A stretch of 64,000 nucleotides of DNA from the NCBI GenBank assembly GCA_021234155.1, contig JAJEKV010000003.1, forward strand, positions 27,015,166 through 27,079,165, written 5' to 3'. The notes beneath the pieces are model-generated. The model was not told the DNA's origin. It worked only from the letters and a program-made list of their open reading frames with translations, and made no database searches. Position numbers and translations under genes: made by a program. Origin of the DNA: Isoetes taiwanensis (taxonomy: Eukaryota > Streptophyta > Lycopodiopsida > Isoetales > Isoetaceae). Numbering within the stretch: position 1 is the first letter of the stretch; each line of letters starts with the position of its first letter. Shown here in pieces: positions 1 through 10,870 of the stretch.

Positions 1-1930
1 TACAGTTGTGGCTGAGGTCCTTGCCCAGGTCTTCTCTCTTGCCGCACAGGAGGGAATCTTACATGGACTTCCTATGAACAATGGGTCGCAGGAGATCTGT
101 AATCAATATGCAGATGACACTTTCCTTTTTCTGAGGGCAGATGAGCAAAATTTGCAGAATCGCCATTTCCTTGTTGGATTCCTTTTTCCCTAGCATCCGG
201 TATTTTTGTGGGTTGGGCGTATGTACGACACTATGGGCATTGGACTCGCCAGTTCCACCATGTGTAGCTACCTTTTCATGGAAGATCCTTCCCTATGGTA
301 AAGCAACCAAACTTCTCGGTATCCCTATAGGTGTTCATATCTCATCAGGAGATGCGTGGGAGGCAGTAATTAAAGGCTTGGAAAGCACCTTTTTTGGTGG
401 TCCACAGCGAAGCTTTCCATGGCAGGATGAATTGTTGTGGCTAAGTCAGTTTTAAGCAGCACCCATGTGTATATGGCTTCGTTCATGTTGGCTCCACAGT
501 CAAAGATACAACTTCTCGTCAGGGTTGTCAGGAACTTCATCTGGGGGGGAACAGAGGAGGGTGCTGTTGTCAAAGTCAGTTGGGAAAAGTGCATGTTGCC
601 AAAGCATTTTGACGGCCTTGGAATGATCAATTTTCTTTTGCAGAGCAAGGTGATGATTTCTAAGTTCATTTGGAGAATTTTGAATAATGTGGATGAGTCC
701 CCGGGTTCCCGCCTTGTTTATCAGTCTTTGCAAATGTGCATTTCTTTTGGGTCTCGGTCTCTTAGGCCACTTTTCCCCTGGGCTCTGTTCTATCCACTGA
801 CAGCATACCCTAATGCATCCCCATTTCTTAGAGGATTGCTAGTTGCGTGGGAGACTGTACAATCTCTGTTTCATTTTCACCATCTTGCGCACACTAGCAT
901 GACTGCAAGTTGTTGGTGGATTCCATTGGATGGTGGTCCTCTGGTTGCTTCATTCCACCCATTGACGCAACGTCGATGGAGAGCAGCAGGTGTGCATATG
1001 ATATCTGATTGGTATAATAATCAAAGGCAGTTGCTGACATGTGAGGGGTTTAGAGCTAAGTTCCTCCTTTTACGGTGGGATCGAGCTATTTGGCAAAAGG
1101 TGTCTTCAATTCTTCCTCAAGTAGCATAAGTGGATGACTCCCAACCGTGGGTAGTTCATGAGCATGTCAAAGCAGATAAGTTGGTGAATTCCATGTATAA
1201 GGTCTTGCTTGATGCTGACGTCTTGCCTCCTTCGTCCAAGTGGCCTTTGGTCATTCCCAGGGATCGACAGAAAGCAGTATGGAAATGGGTATGGGATAAA
1301 CTACTCCATCCCAAAGTATCTGTTTATGGTGGCAAGTCACTCATCGTTGTCTGCGCGTTAGTATTCTGGTGCACAGATTTCGTCCAGAGGTATCTGCACT
1401 TTGTCCCTTATGTGCACAGAGGGACGAGACAATTGAGCATTGCTTCTTCCTATGTAGACATGTCAGACATGCTTGGTTGTGGCTTCAAGGCCTCTTTCAT
1501 TGCAATTTAAATAGCCAGCAGGTGCTATTAGTAGTTTATCCAAGTAGTTGGGATAATTTGGCAAAAAGGGCATTTCATTTGGCTTCTGCATGGATTATCT
1601 GGTCCATTTGGAAAAGAAGGAATCTTCTCATATTCAAAGGTCTTGCTTGTTCAGATGCACAGGTCCTTCTTGATGCCCAACAACGAATTGTCAAAGCATT
1701 CACGTGCTCATCAATTGCTAATGAGGTGAAGAGCCGTATTTGGGAGCACTATCTTCAGATTCATACTTACTTATGAGTTTTTGCTTGCTCTTCATATTGT
1801 TTAGATGTTGTGTTTGAGTGGGGTGGTTTTGCTCTGGTGGACATTCTCTCCACTGAGTTATTAGTCCCCATTGTACTCTGTAACTTTCTCTGGATAATAA
1901 AGGCTCAAGTCCTTCAAAAAAAAAAAAAAA
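1..1930 (+). mobile_element. LINE retrotransposon, 3' part, with poly(A) tail
   Basis: This is the 3' part of a non-LTR retrotransposon whose 5' end lies outside the window. Reverse-transcriptase sequence comes first (QYADDTFLF near 107-133), followed by the region after the RT domain and a zinc-binding zf-RVT-like end (CPLCAQRDETIEHCFFLC, about 1402-1455). An untranslated tail ends in 15 A residues at 1916-1930. The order RT, zf-RVT, poly(A) is usual for plant L1-type LINEs. The coding sequence is broken (next entry). A second, better preserved LINE of the same general type lies at 45,862-49,100 on the other strand. Confidence 0.85.
8..1776 (+). pseudogene. decayed LINE reverse transcriptase / zf-RVT protein
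   Basis: The protein can be followed through four blocks in changing frames: 8-193 with the RT active-site box YADD, a middle stretch to about 455, 437-1129 (IWGGTEEGAVVKVSWEKC, the conserved stretch after the RT domain), then 1130-1330 and 1369-1776 carrying KAVWKWVWDKLLHP and the Cys/His-rich end. At least two frameshifts and the stop at 1127-1129 break it, so this copy makes no working reverse transcriptase. The YADD box itself is intact. Confidence 0.8.
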
Positions 1931-2695
1931 CTTTACATAGATGTCTAGGTTTACCACTAGACTTAAATGTCTAGGTTTACCACTAGAGTTGCATGTCTAG
2001 GTTAACCACTTTACATGGATGTCCAGGTTTACCACTTTACATGGATGTCTAGGTTAACCACTAGACTAGGTTGCATGTCCAGGTTAACCACTAGACTTAC
2101 ATGTCTAGGTTTACCACTAGACTTACATGTCTAGGTTTACCACTTTACATGGATGTCTAGGTTTACCACTAGAGTTGCATGTCTAGGTTAACCACTTTAC
2201 ATGGATGTCTAGGTTTACCACTAGACTTACATGTCTAGGTTTACCACTTGAGTTGCATATCTAGGTTAACCACTAGAGTTGCATGTCTAGGTTAACCACT
2301 TTACATGAATGTCTAGGTTAACCACTAGACTAGGTTGCATGTCCAGGTTAACCACTAGACTTACGTGTCTAGGTTTACCACTAGACTTACATGTCTAGGT
2401 TTACCACTTTACATGGATGTCTAGGTTTACCACTAGAGTTGCATGTCTAGGTTAACCACTTTACATGGATGTCTAGGTTTACCACTAGACTTACATGTCT
2501 AGATTTACCACTAGAGCTGCATGTCTAGGTTAACTACTAGAGTTGCATGTCTAGGTTAACCACTTTACATGGATGTCCAGGTTTACCACTTTACATGGAT
2601 GTCTAGGTTAACCACTTTACATGGATGTCTAGGTTTACCACTAGAGTTGCATGTCTAGGTTAACCACTTTACATGGATGTCCAGGTTACATGCAT
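1931..2695 (+). repeat. minisatellite of near-palindromic ~25 bp units
   Basis: About 30 head-to-tail units of roughly 25-27 bp, alternating between forms with TGTCTAGGTTTACCACTAG and TGTCTAGGTTAACCACTAG, and linkers such as ACTTACA, AGTTGCA or TTTACATGGA. The core CTAGGTTAACCACTAG is almost a palindrome (CTAG, GTTAAC, CTAG with a two-base offset on the right). Larger blocks of several units are themselves repeated. The array starts directly after the LINE poly(A) tail and ends just before the 3' end of MVRTR gene A. Confidence 0.95.
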
Positions 2696-2763
2696 AGTTG
2701 AATATTTCAAATGGATCATAAGTTACAATGGCTTAAAACTGACATTCTAATTCGGAATCATTC

Positions 2764-3340
2764 TCAATCAACATCAAGCACTGTTGCCATGCCTTCTGCC
2801 CGGACGTCCTCAACAGTTACATCTGGCACACCGCATGGTAGTCTCCACATCATGTCATCGAAGATATTGCATAGGGTTGGTTCAGACCCCTCTAGGACTT
2901 CCTTGATCAGAACCTTCTTTCACTGCCTCCATGCAGCATACATTTCCTTGAAGCAGGCTTTTAGGGTGTTGCCTTCCCAGACAACGTCCATAGCTAGCAA
3001 ATACTTCAAAACCTTGCCTTGGATAATACACCTCTTCAATTCAGCCAGCAATGCCCTATGGGTTCGCCTGTTAAGGTCAGTGTCAAGAGGCCTAAGGGTC
3101 TCTCTGAATTCCCCATTCTCCACGGTCTCTGAAAAGATTATGAAAAGATTAATACGAAAGTAGAACATGAATATGAAGGAAGACAAGAACATGCTTACTT
3201 CTGAACGTTTTGATGCTGTTAGGTTGGGCGAGATCTAGCCCCACATCCTCCTGAATTTCATTCAGGTGGATGAGAATATCCTCAAGACTGTGGGCATTGA
3301 TGGCACTGCTCTCACGAATCTGTTGTCGGGTCCTCACCAT
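2764..3340 (-). pseudogene. MVRTR-family small gene A (unknown function, one nonsense codon)
   Basis: I do not recognise this protein. Exon 1 is 3199-3340 (starts MVRTRQQIRES, contains LEDILIHLNEIQEDV). A 70-base intron with GTAAGC and CTTTTCAG borders follows (3129-3198), then exon 2 from 3128 (LLAELKRCIIQGKVLKYLL, ACFKEMYAAWRQ). A TGA at 2920-2922 interrupts exon 2, but the same frame continues as KKVLIKEVLEG to a stop at 2764-2766. That continuation still matches gene B (RKELIKMIMQ), so the full family protein is about 165 residues. It is helix-rich and charged, with no signal peptide or membrane segment. Homologues lie at 4082-4610 and 29,757-30,173. It is divergent from gene B. Confidence 0.6.
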
Positions 3341-3436
3341 CTGTCACTTGGCTTCAACAGCAAGCAAAGGAACTCGACTGCTACTGAACTCAACTGAAAC
3401 CAACTAACTTTCTACCAAAAACAACTAAGGCAATGG

Positions 3437-3444
3437 TATATATA
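3437..3444 (-). promoter_or_regulatory. TATA box of MVRTR gene A
   Basis: TATATATA lies 97-104 bases upstream of the ATG at 3340 on the minus strand, in unique sequence between the gene and the minisatellite. The spacing leaves room for a ~65-base leader. Assigned by position only. Confidence 0.45.
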
Positions 3445-3504
3445 GCTTGAAGGCTAGAAAGAACCGTTAGAAAGAACCGTTGGTTTAAATATTCCCTTCT
3501 ATGC

Positions 3505-3810
3505 TTGTCCAGGTTTACCACTAGAGTGGGTTGTCCAGGTTTACCACTATAGTTGTCTAGGTTAACCATTATACTTATCTAGGCTAACCACTGGTTAACC
3601 ACCTAAGTGGATCATTTGTCTAGGTTAACCACTAGACTTACACGTCTAGGTTAACCACTATAGTTACATGTCCAGGTTGTCCAGGTTAACCACTAGAGTT
3701 GTCCAAGTTATCCACTAGAGTTGTCTAGTTTATCCACTATACTTGCCCAGGTTTACCACTATACTTGTCCAGGTTAACCACTAGGATCACTTGTCTAGGT
3801 TAACCAATAG
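3505..3810 (+). repeat. diverged block of the same minisatellite between genes A and B
   Basis: Units of the form TTGTCCAGGTTTACCACTA, TGTCTAGGTTAACCACTAG and TTGTCTAGTTTATCCACTA continue the 1931-2695 motif, but with more substitutions and shorter linkers. The block lies in the shared upstream region of the divergent pair A/B. Confidence 0.85.
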
Positions 3811-3818
3811 CTAGAATG

Positions 3819-3956
3819 TCGTCTCGAGGGTAGGTAAATGTCGTCTCGAGGATAGGTAAATGTCGGCTCGAGGGTAGGTAAATGTCGTCTCGTGGGTAGG
3901 TGAATGCTCTATAGTAAGGGTACGTAATAGTCGGCTCGTGAGTAGGTAAATGTCTT
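3819..3956 (+). repeat. tandem ~22 bp repeat upstream of gene B
   Basis: Five to six units of about 22 bp built on ATGTCGTCTCGAGGGTAGGT, some with TCTCGTGGG or GGCTCGAGGG variants. The array lies 45-180 bases upstream of the TATA box of gene B, so it may act as an upstream element; that is inference from position. Confidence 0.8.
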
Positions 3957-3980
3957 TATCGATGAAGGGGTGTGTTTCTA

Positions 3981-4007
3981 AAACCCTAAACCCCATATTC
4001 TATAAAT
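3981..4007 (+). promoter_or_regulatory. telo-box and TATA box of MVRTR gene B
   Basis: AAACCCTAA (3981-3989, a plant telo-box) is followed by TATAAAT (4001-4007), 75 bases before the ATG at 4082. Telo-boxes near TATA are a known arrangement in plant promoters of genes active in dividing cells. The arrangement here is seen directly; activity is inferred. Confidence 0.55.
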
Positions 4008-4081
4008 AGTTCTACCTCGTTGCGTTCTTCCATTGTGCAGCTTCCACTCCCATTCTTGCAATTTTTTTTTAGTGACCAGCT

Positions 4082-4610
4082 ATGGAAGATGTGCTCCGAC
4101 GCTTGAACCAGATCCAAGGGGAGCTCAGAATTCGGGAGCAGCATAGTATGGAACCGGTTTTTACTAGTAAGGCCTTGCTTACATGCAACTTCTGTAGATT
4201 TTTCCTTTCTAACTTCGTGTGGGATCTTCTATCTTGGTGTAGGAGCCGTCGAGAAGATGGCCGAGAAGGGAGTCACTCGAATACCCCCTCCTCCGGAAGA
4301 GAAAGAGGACTAGGAGATGAGGATACAACAGATGAAGGTCTTGAAGAAATACATGATCGGCGAAAAGGCAATGAGGGCACTGCTTGAGGGCACTGCACTG
4401 CCTCGAAGGATAAGAGTGTGTCTCCAGGAGATGGCTCGAGTTTGGAAGCACCACAGAAAAGAGTTGATAAAAATGATTATGCAGTCAACTATATTCTGGC
4501 CCGACCTTCTCGACATGGAGTTGTGGTTCAAGGGTGATGGTGAGGTCGAGGACTTAACACTAGAAACCGTGAGTCGAGCTCGAGAGGAATACAGAGAGTT
4601 GTTCGGGTGA
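4082..4610 (+). CDS. MVRTR-family small gene B (unknown function)
   Basis: Unrecognised small protein, homologous to gene A. Exon 1 begins MEDVLRRLNQIQGELRIREQ, matching LEDILIHLNEIQEDV of A. The second exon encodes MKVLKKYMIGEKAMRALLEG, VCLQEMARVWKHHRKELIK and ends EEYRELFG. The intron probably starts near 4156 (CCG/GTTTTT) and ends either at the AG before 4243 or at the TAG/GAG at 4311-4313. If the first acceptor is used, an in-frame TAG at 4311 would stop translation; with the second the gene is open. Both keep the frame, so it is unclear whether the gene is intact. The minisatellite reappears inverted just downstream (4725-4832). Confidence 0.5.
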
Positions 4611-4724
4611 AGTCCTATGGTTCAGATTGACTCGTTATTTTTTCATAGTCTAATGGTCTAAGGTTTCTCATAATGTAATTGTTTTTTTTAAATTTATATT
4701 TGGTTTCTTCTTATTTGAGGGAGT

Positions 4725-4832
4725 GCTTAGACATCTAAGTCTAGTGGTAAAAATGTATGGACAAGGTGGTTAACCTAGACATCTCCAGTGGTTAACCTGG
4801 ACAGCCTAGTTTAGTGGTTAAGTGGACTAAGC
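4725..4832 (-). repeat. inverted minisatellite units downstream of gene B
   Basis: GTGGTTAACCTAGACA and GTGGTTAACCTGGACA are reverse complements of the units at 1931-2695 and 3505-3810. The gene pair A/B is therefore bracketed by the same motif in opposite orientations, as expected for (sub)terminal inverted repeats of one element. Confidence 0.75.
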
Positions 4833-4949
4833 AAAATCTATAATAGTCAGAAGTTTAATATAGAACATCCACAAGTGAAGGATTAAAGTAAACTCCAAGT
4901 AAGGTATATCATAAAATAGAAGTTCCACAAGTCAAGCATTAAGAAAAAT

Positions 4950-6840
4950 TTACTCTTCAAGGTGTCGTGCACATTCACGTGCAAACAGGGTATCCCCCAC
5001 CACTTTCTTCTTCCTCTTATGGCATTCTATGAAAGGAATTGGCCTAGCTATGGTGCTCCCATTGAAGTCCTTTGTTGTTGGCATGCAAGGTGCAACACCT
5101 CTTTGAACAGTAGAGGACTTCAAATTCTCTAACTTTTGGGTGAGCTCTCGAAGAAGGAAATCAACTTCGCGAATGATGTGAGGGTTGCTACTTAATGTAT
5201 CCCTTATGTTATGAAGGCTAGCATCTATACTCTCCAACATATCTCTACGTGTAGGGTCTACAAAGCACTTACCAACATGTGGCTCCTTCTTGACATCAAT
5301 GAGGCTTGTTGAGGTCAAACTAGAAAGCACAACGTCATCGCTACACTCATCCACCTCATAATCCTCTGCAATAGATCTCAAGTTTTCCAAACCACCAGCT
5401 TGGGAACCGTAAAGAGTTCCACACTCTCAATATGTCTTCATCCCTATAACTGCCCATCATTTGAATCACTTTAATTTGATGCTTGCACATGTTACCCTTC
5501 ATACCCCATGGACAATCGCAGCAAGCCCAATTCTCATTTGCCACAACTACCATGTAAGGAAGGGCCTCTCTATTCTCATCCCAAGCATCCATGCTTTGGC
5601 TCCAAACTTCAGCCCTTCCTTGTTGGTAGTCTAGCCACCTCACTGCTGCATCAGGAATCTTTTTTGCTCCAATGATTGCTGTCTCGATAACCTGTTCCTG
5701 TCTGCGGTTGATCTTAAAACCATAGTCTTTCTTGAACCTATCAAAGGATATATGCGTCTCCATTATGCATGTCAGCATGTAAAGCAACCAATCAATCCTG
5801 CGTCCTCTCAATGAATGCTTGGAGAGACCAAGCCTCCTCTTCATAGTGGCATGATATGACTCTATGCTTGCATTTGTCTCTTGATTTGCATGGGGATACA
5901 TCCGAGTAGCAACAATCCAGGAAGTAATGTTCTTTGTCCACACCTTGCTCATGTATTTCACAACTTTCTTGTAGACCTTGTGCCTTTCCTTGAACTCTTC
6001 CAAGCGTCTTAATCCCTCTTCCTTACATGAGTCTATGTAGTCTTGCCCATATCTACCATCCCCATCAACATGAATACCATACATGATGTCTCCTAATTCC
6101 TTGAACATTTGGGCTCTGCGCTTCTTATCTTTAACCCGCTTCACCAACATCTTCAACCAGTTTCATCTCACATGCCACAAGCACAATTGGATACGTAACC
6201 CAGGCCAAACATCCCTCAAAGCATTGATCTCGGCCTGGGCATCATCCACAATGAAGCAAGAAGGGGACCAAGTGGGATCATTATTATGGATGTGTTCCTT
6301 CATGGCCACAAGCCATGGTCGGATCTCCTCTTCCTCTTGACTAGATGTGAGAACCCAAGCTACTGGAACTCCATTCCCATGGCTGTCATAAAGCAACCAT
6401 GTGTACAAACTGTAGCAATGGTCATTGGTTTTGAAAGTGGAGTCCATGGCAATTGCCTCACCTTTTTCATGCTTCAAAAGAGTTTTCAGCTGGAATGGAG
6501 TCATTATACCCAAAGTAAAGGGCCTGCCCTCTTGATACATAAACACGCTCTCAGGATGAATAGAAACCCACATTCTGACACTTAAAGCAACATCTCGATG
6601 CAACATCCAAGTGGATCTAGCAACCTTACGAGATAAGTTGTGAAGGTCATCCATGGCAAGAAATTCATCTCTATGTCTTGGTCTATCTGGATTAATTTGC
6701 TTTTGTAAGCTCCAATGCTCTTTGTGCTTGCTCATGACCTGTTGAGCTGAATGATTTTGTTGTATCAAATCCTTAGCCCAATCCTTCTTCTACTTGGACA
6801 AACGAGGTGCATTCCTCGGGTGCTTCGATATCATACTTCG
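4950..6840 (-). pseudogene. MULE (Mutator-like) transposase, decayed
   Basis: Reading from 6840 downwards: an N-terminal stretch (KDWAKDLIQQNHSAQQ, preceded by a stop), the MULE DDE region (GEAIAMDSTFKTN, PVAWVLTSSQ, FIVDDAQAEI, QLCLWHVR), then NWLKMLVKRVKDKK, a helical region, and a SWIM zinc finger CDCPWGMKGNMCKH near 5490-5530. The C-terminal part lies at 4950-5390. Breaks: TGA at 6163-6165 directly after LWHVR, a TAG in the N-terminal part, and a frame change near 5360-5390. Both catalytic aspartate boxes and the SWIM Cys/His residues are still present, so decay looks recent. No terminal inverted repeats were found. Confidence 0.9.
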
Positions 6841-7679
6841 GGTGGTTCAAACAGCCTGCCACTGCAGGTTGCAAGGGCCATTGCAGGAGCGGGTACGGTG
6901 ATGATTGAGGTATCATCATTCTCCATAGCAGCGACGAGTCCATTCCTTAAGCGGGTGTGAGCAGTCCCTTTCCTTCAGTTCCAATCCATAGCATGGGCTT
7001 GGGATGCATGCCTCGGATAGCGGATGGGCCATCCGGGATGGCCGATGGATGATGCATTGGCGGGCCGATGGTGATTCGATCCATGGCCGAGCTTACCACG
7101 ATTTCCTGCCCGGGTTTACCACTTCTCGGAGTAGGAATACGACGCTCCCCAAAAATGGCCTCGGTCGAGGCTTGCATGCAAAATAAAGACAAGAAGAGAA
7201 AAAAATACATTGCATGTACTATCAAAAGATATACCTACAGAAACCATACTTATAGTCATATGAAATATCATAAACAAGACAAGTTAACAGTATGTGCATG
7301 CTCTAGAAATACGCGCTTCATATGGCAAATTAAATACATGCTCTAAACCATATTAAAACCATAGCAATATGGCCGTATAAATATACGTTTTACGCGAAGA
7401 ACCATTTTTTATGATATTTGAGTTGTGAAGAAAGTTGGTGAACGCCTTCTTTATGTATTTCTATCCTTTTCAAGTGGGAGGTTAATAATCCAGCAAGCAA
7501 AAAGTAGTTGATATACATTAGCACATCAATGTTCTAGTGCTTTAATATCCTGCGGAAGATCAATATTGTGAAAGATAAATCACAACAAGTGCTCCATTTT
7601 GTATTCATTGCAAGGGTCATGTTGTAATATTGCTTGCATCTAAAGATATTCCATGCCATGATATTAGAAAACTATCTAT
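6841..7679. other. no clear gene; possible 5' part of the MULE gene
   Basis: A minus-strand open stretch at 6947-7190 (STEAIFGERRIPTPRSGKPG and onward) follows a possible acceptor after a pyrimidine-rich tract at about 7170-7225 and could be an N-terminal exon of the neighbouring MULE gene. The rest is AT-rich and shows nothing I can assign. Confidence 0.3.
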
Positions 7680-8300
7680 CTCTAAGGAACGAGTCATTTG
7701 GTTTTCTAGATGGAATGTGAAGGAACATGGGTGTATACATGTGCAAAACAACGAGGACCACAATTATCTAAAGCAGTATGATGACATATGTTTCCTTGCT
7801 TAAAGCCAGATTAATTTCATGCTTATTAGGCATTTTTCCATAAAGAAGTGCAAAGCAATTGCATCCATTCACGCCGGTGTAACACTGCCTCAAAATTGAG
7901 ACATGCAGATGGGCTTGGAAAGAATGAGAGAAAAGGGTATGCTAATGTTGCCAAATGGGAGTTATTGAAGATGAATGCCACACTCTTTAGAATTGTATTG
8001 TATTTGCACTTATCTAGGCATGATATGCGAGGTTTATTACAGCTAACCAACCACTATTTGTCATATTGCAGACGCCTCCAGTAGGAGCATTAGCATCATA
8101 GATCTAGAAAGTACTAGAAATGCGCGCTCAATTATACCTTCATCACTCCAATAACATGCACGAGCTTAGTACTGCTAACATTTTTCTTTCACCAACCTTC
8201 GGGTAAGAGTTTTTTTCTAATTTGAATAGTAATGGATTTGCTATATTCTTTATTTTTTGGGCTCTATGGACGATAAAAATCAATTTAGTCCTATAAACAG
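7680..8300 (+). mobile_element. 3' fragment of an RTE-like LINE
   Basis: The block runs parallel, with many substitutions, to the 3' part of the LINE remnant at 53,800-54,480: the stretch before the Cys/His region (7690-7790), ACTGCCTCAAAATTGAGACA (7879-7898), TTATTGAAGATGAATGC (7962-7978), and the 3' end GGACGATAAAAATCAATTT (8269-8287). The coding sequence is fully decayed. Confidence 0.6.
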
Positions 8301-8904
8301 ACCATTCCAAAGCAAAAGTCCATATGAAGTACTCCATTTAATGCCAGCCGAGCATGCAATGATAGACCTTGCTTGAGATGTTGCATATTTATGAGATTAT
8401 AAAACCTTGTATTCATTATAAAACATTTCAATTCTTGTCCCAAGCCTGCCATACTACTAGTTTCCTTAGTGGAGCTCTTGATTACAACTTGTTTGAAGAG
8501 TCCACAAATTCAAGATAGTGCATGGACACTCGAGTCGTCGAACTCCTTGTGAAAGAAGAAAATAAGGTTCTTCGACTTACTCGTAATGGTCACCATACCT
8601 TACCAATACCTATTTACTCTACAAACAAGATAATGCATCGATGCATGTGCGTATGTATTTGTTATCATGATGGTCAAACTATATGAATGAACATAATTTA
8701 AATCCAAACACTCTACATGCAATTCTACATGATTTTGAAACTATATAGTCACTCATGGATGTATGATTTGTAGAGGAAGGAAGGTGGTTTCATGAGTTTA
8801 AATCCTAGAAAGCAATATCATTGATCCATTGTTGTAGCAACTTAAATGTGTTGGTGTCAATATGAATTGATAATATGTTCATACACAACACCGTAATTGC
8901 TTTT
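8301..8904. other. AT-rich stretch without a recognisable gene
   Basis: No open frame, RNA gene or repeat structure that I can support on either strand. Confidence 0.5.
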
Positions 8905-9387
8905 CTTTTTTAGGGTGAGGGGAGCACTAGGAGCTTTTAAATGAAACCAATACATATAACAACCAACATATATATGCCATTAACATTAATTAACTCAAAC
9001 CATTGCATCCAACACATTTAAAATAAAACCCCCCTAAAACCCCCTTTAGTTTGGGTGCATATTCACACGAGGGGTTACTCCAGGCACCGAGAGCTGTCGA
9101 ATGGTTGCCCTTTATTCCTTGATCTGGACCGTACATAGCAATCCTCGTTAATGGGGTATGAGTGTACAAGTTTTTGTATACTGTATATCGAGGTTTGCAA
9201 AATACTATAAGATTTGAGGGAATGTACTTAATGGTGTTAATTTTATACATGTAATGTAAGTTTTTAGGGCTCTCGCTGCCCTACGTAACCCCTCGTGTGA
9301 ATATGCACCCAAATTAAAGGGGGTTTCAGGGGGATTTTATTTTACATGTGTTGGATGCAATGGTTTGAGTTAACTAATGTTAATAGT
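8905..9387 (+). mobile_element. TIR element, left part, split by the LTR element
   Basis: A non-coding element with ~100 bp inverted arms. The left arm includes CCCTTTAGTTTGGGTGCATA and CGAGAGCTGTC; the right arm includes GCTCTCGCTGCCCTACGTAA and TATGCACCCAAATTAAAGGG. Family copies lie at 10,678-10,870, 10,915-10,990, 32,568-32,830 and 51,735-52,165. The expected end of this copy (…GGTTGTTAT, run of A, GGCCC-like end) is found at 17,200-17,262, on the far side of the LTR element, so it was split by that insertion. No protein is encoded. Confidence 0.8.
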
Positions 9388-10596
9388 TGTTGTGTGTTTT
9401 ATCTTGACAATTTTTGCATGATGTCTTAAATTGGTGAAATGTGTGCAAAAATGGAGAACAATATGGATGTAATGCGGAGAAAATGTAAAAAATGTGCAAA
9501 TATTGTGGATGAAGCATTTATGATGTATTGAAGTTGAATTTATGGACTTGAAGGTGTATAAAAGTCCTTTTCAATGGTTAAACCATGGGGGTGAGGTGGC
9601 GCAATCCTAGGAGACATGTAAGTTATTGGAGATCTAATGGTGGAGATTGCTTAAAGATGAATCGAGGAGATTTGTTGTGTAAGTTTAAGAGAAGGCACGT
9701 CTCCTCATTCTCCCCCTCTTCCACTCTTGGAGTTTTCTTGAAGATCTATTGTAGAGTGCATCTTCTATGGAAGAATTAATAATAGAAGAGGAGGATGAAC
9801 CTCCAGACTTGTGTTATCTCTCTTCTTCATCGTCTGTAATACATTCTCCTTCATCTGTGTTTTGTAGTACATTGTCATGCTGATGAAATCCATTGCATAG
9901 ACTTTGCTGAATCTTGTATGTGCATACTCTCTCAGCCCACGTCTGGCACTGGAGGACCTCTTACCATGGGAGTTCACAAGAGTTGACTGACGTAGCAATC
10001 CCGGCCAGGAGAACTAACGCCCGGTGTCACAGAGCACACATACATAGAACATAGAAACATGAGTCATGCCGGAGCAACCCAGGCCACCGAACCTGGAAGT
10101 CCAACCCCGGAGGATCCAAGTACATAACAAAACACGAAGACACTGTGACACAATGAATGAGATGATGACATGTGTTGTTCATTAGTTATTTACCATATAT
10201 ATGTGTCTAAACCATACCCTAGCCACTTGCCGAAGTTGCCCATATAACTGCCCATGTTGAAGTAGCAATTTCGGTGATGAAATCCCGATAATCAACCAAC
10301 CCAGGCGATGTAGCAAACTAGAACCACTTCTTTGGTGTAGATATAGTCCACTTCACAACATTAATTTCTTAAACCATCTCTAGCTATGGTTTTAATGTTT
10401 TATAATTTAAATACCGCTTCCTTAGCTAATCAATTTAATAGCACAATTAATATAGAGCCTCCAAATTACGTCTTTCCAGCTTAAATTCCATAGGGTCTCC
10501 TGACCCCAACTGCTTATATCACCTGTCAAAGGATTCCAGTGCAGTTTGCTTGCCTGAGTTTCTGATTGTGATCTTGCACACGGAAATCCATTTACA
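9388..10596 (+). repeat. left long terminal repeat, with internal insertion
   Basis: Matches 16,615-17,199 with roughly ten substitutions and one short deletion over about 530 comparable bases. The match breaks after CATTGCATAGACTTTGC at 9907 and resumes with AGTTTGCTTGCCTGAG at 10,543; the ~635 bases between are absent from the right repeat. Confidence 0.8.
9908..10542. mobile_element. ~635 bp insertion inside the left LTR
   Basis: Recognised only because the right LTR lacks it. No protein or clear inverted termini were seen (ends TGAATCTTG and GATTCCAGTGC), so the class is unknown. Loss from the right copy is the alternative. Confidence 0.5.
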
Positions 10597-10677
10597 TTTT
10601 TTGGGGGGCATTCCGAAAAAGCAACATTTTACTGGTATGACATCGTGATGATAACCTTCAATAATTATGGCAATCCG

Positions 10678-10870
10678 ACAGCTCTCGCTGCCCTACGTCA
10701 CCCCCCGTGTGAATATGCACCCAAACCAAAGGGGGTTTAAGGGGGATTTTAATTTAAATGTGTTGGATCCAATGGTTATATTTATTAATGTCAATGGTAG
10801 TTATGTGTTGGTTATTATACTAAAAAAAATTTTTGGCCCTTCGGGCCATAAAAAAAAAGCAGACGTGAGA
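10678..10870 (+). mobile_element. TIR-family fragment (right end)
   Basis: AGCTCTCGCTGCCCTACGTC through TATGCACCCAAACCAAAGGG to GGCCCTTCGGGCC matches the right half of the complete copy at 51,735-52,165. A further piece of the same end (GTTGGTTGTTATATCG, GCCCGCCGGGCC) lies at 10,915-10,983. Confidence 0.8.

Noticed and set aside
3811-3996. Minus-strand open frame with repeated LSSRRHLPT-like peptides
   Set aside because: Translation of the 22 bp tandem array upstream of gene B.
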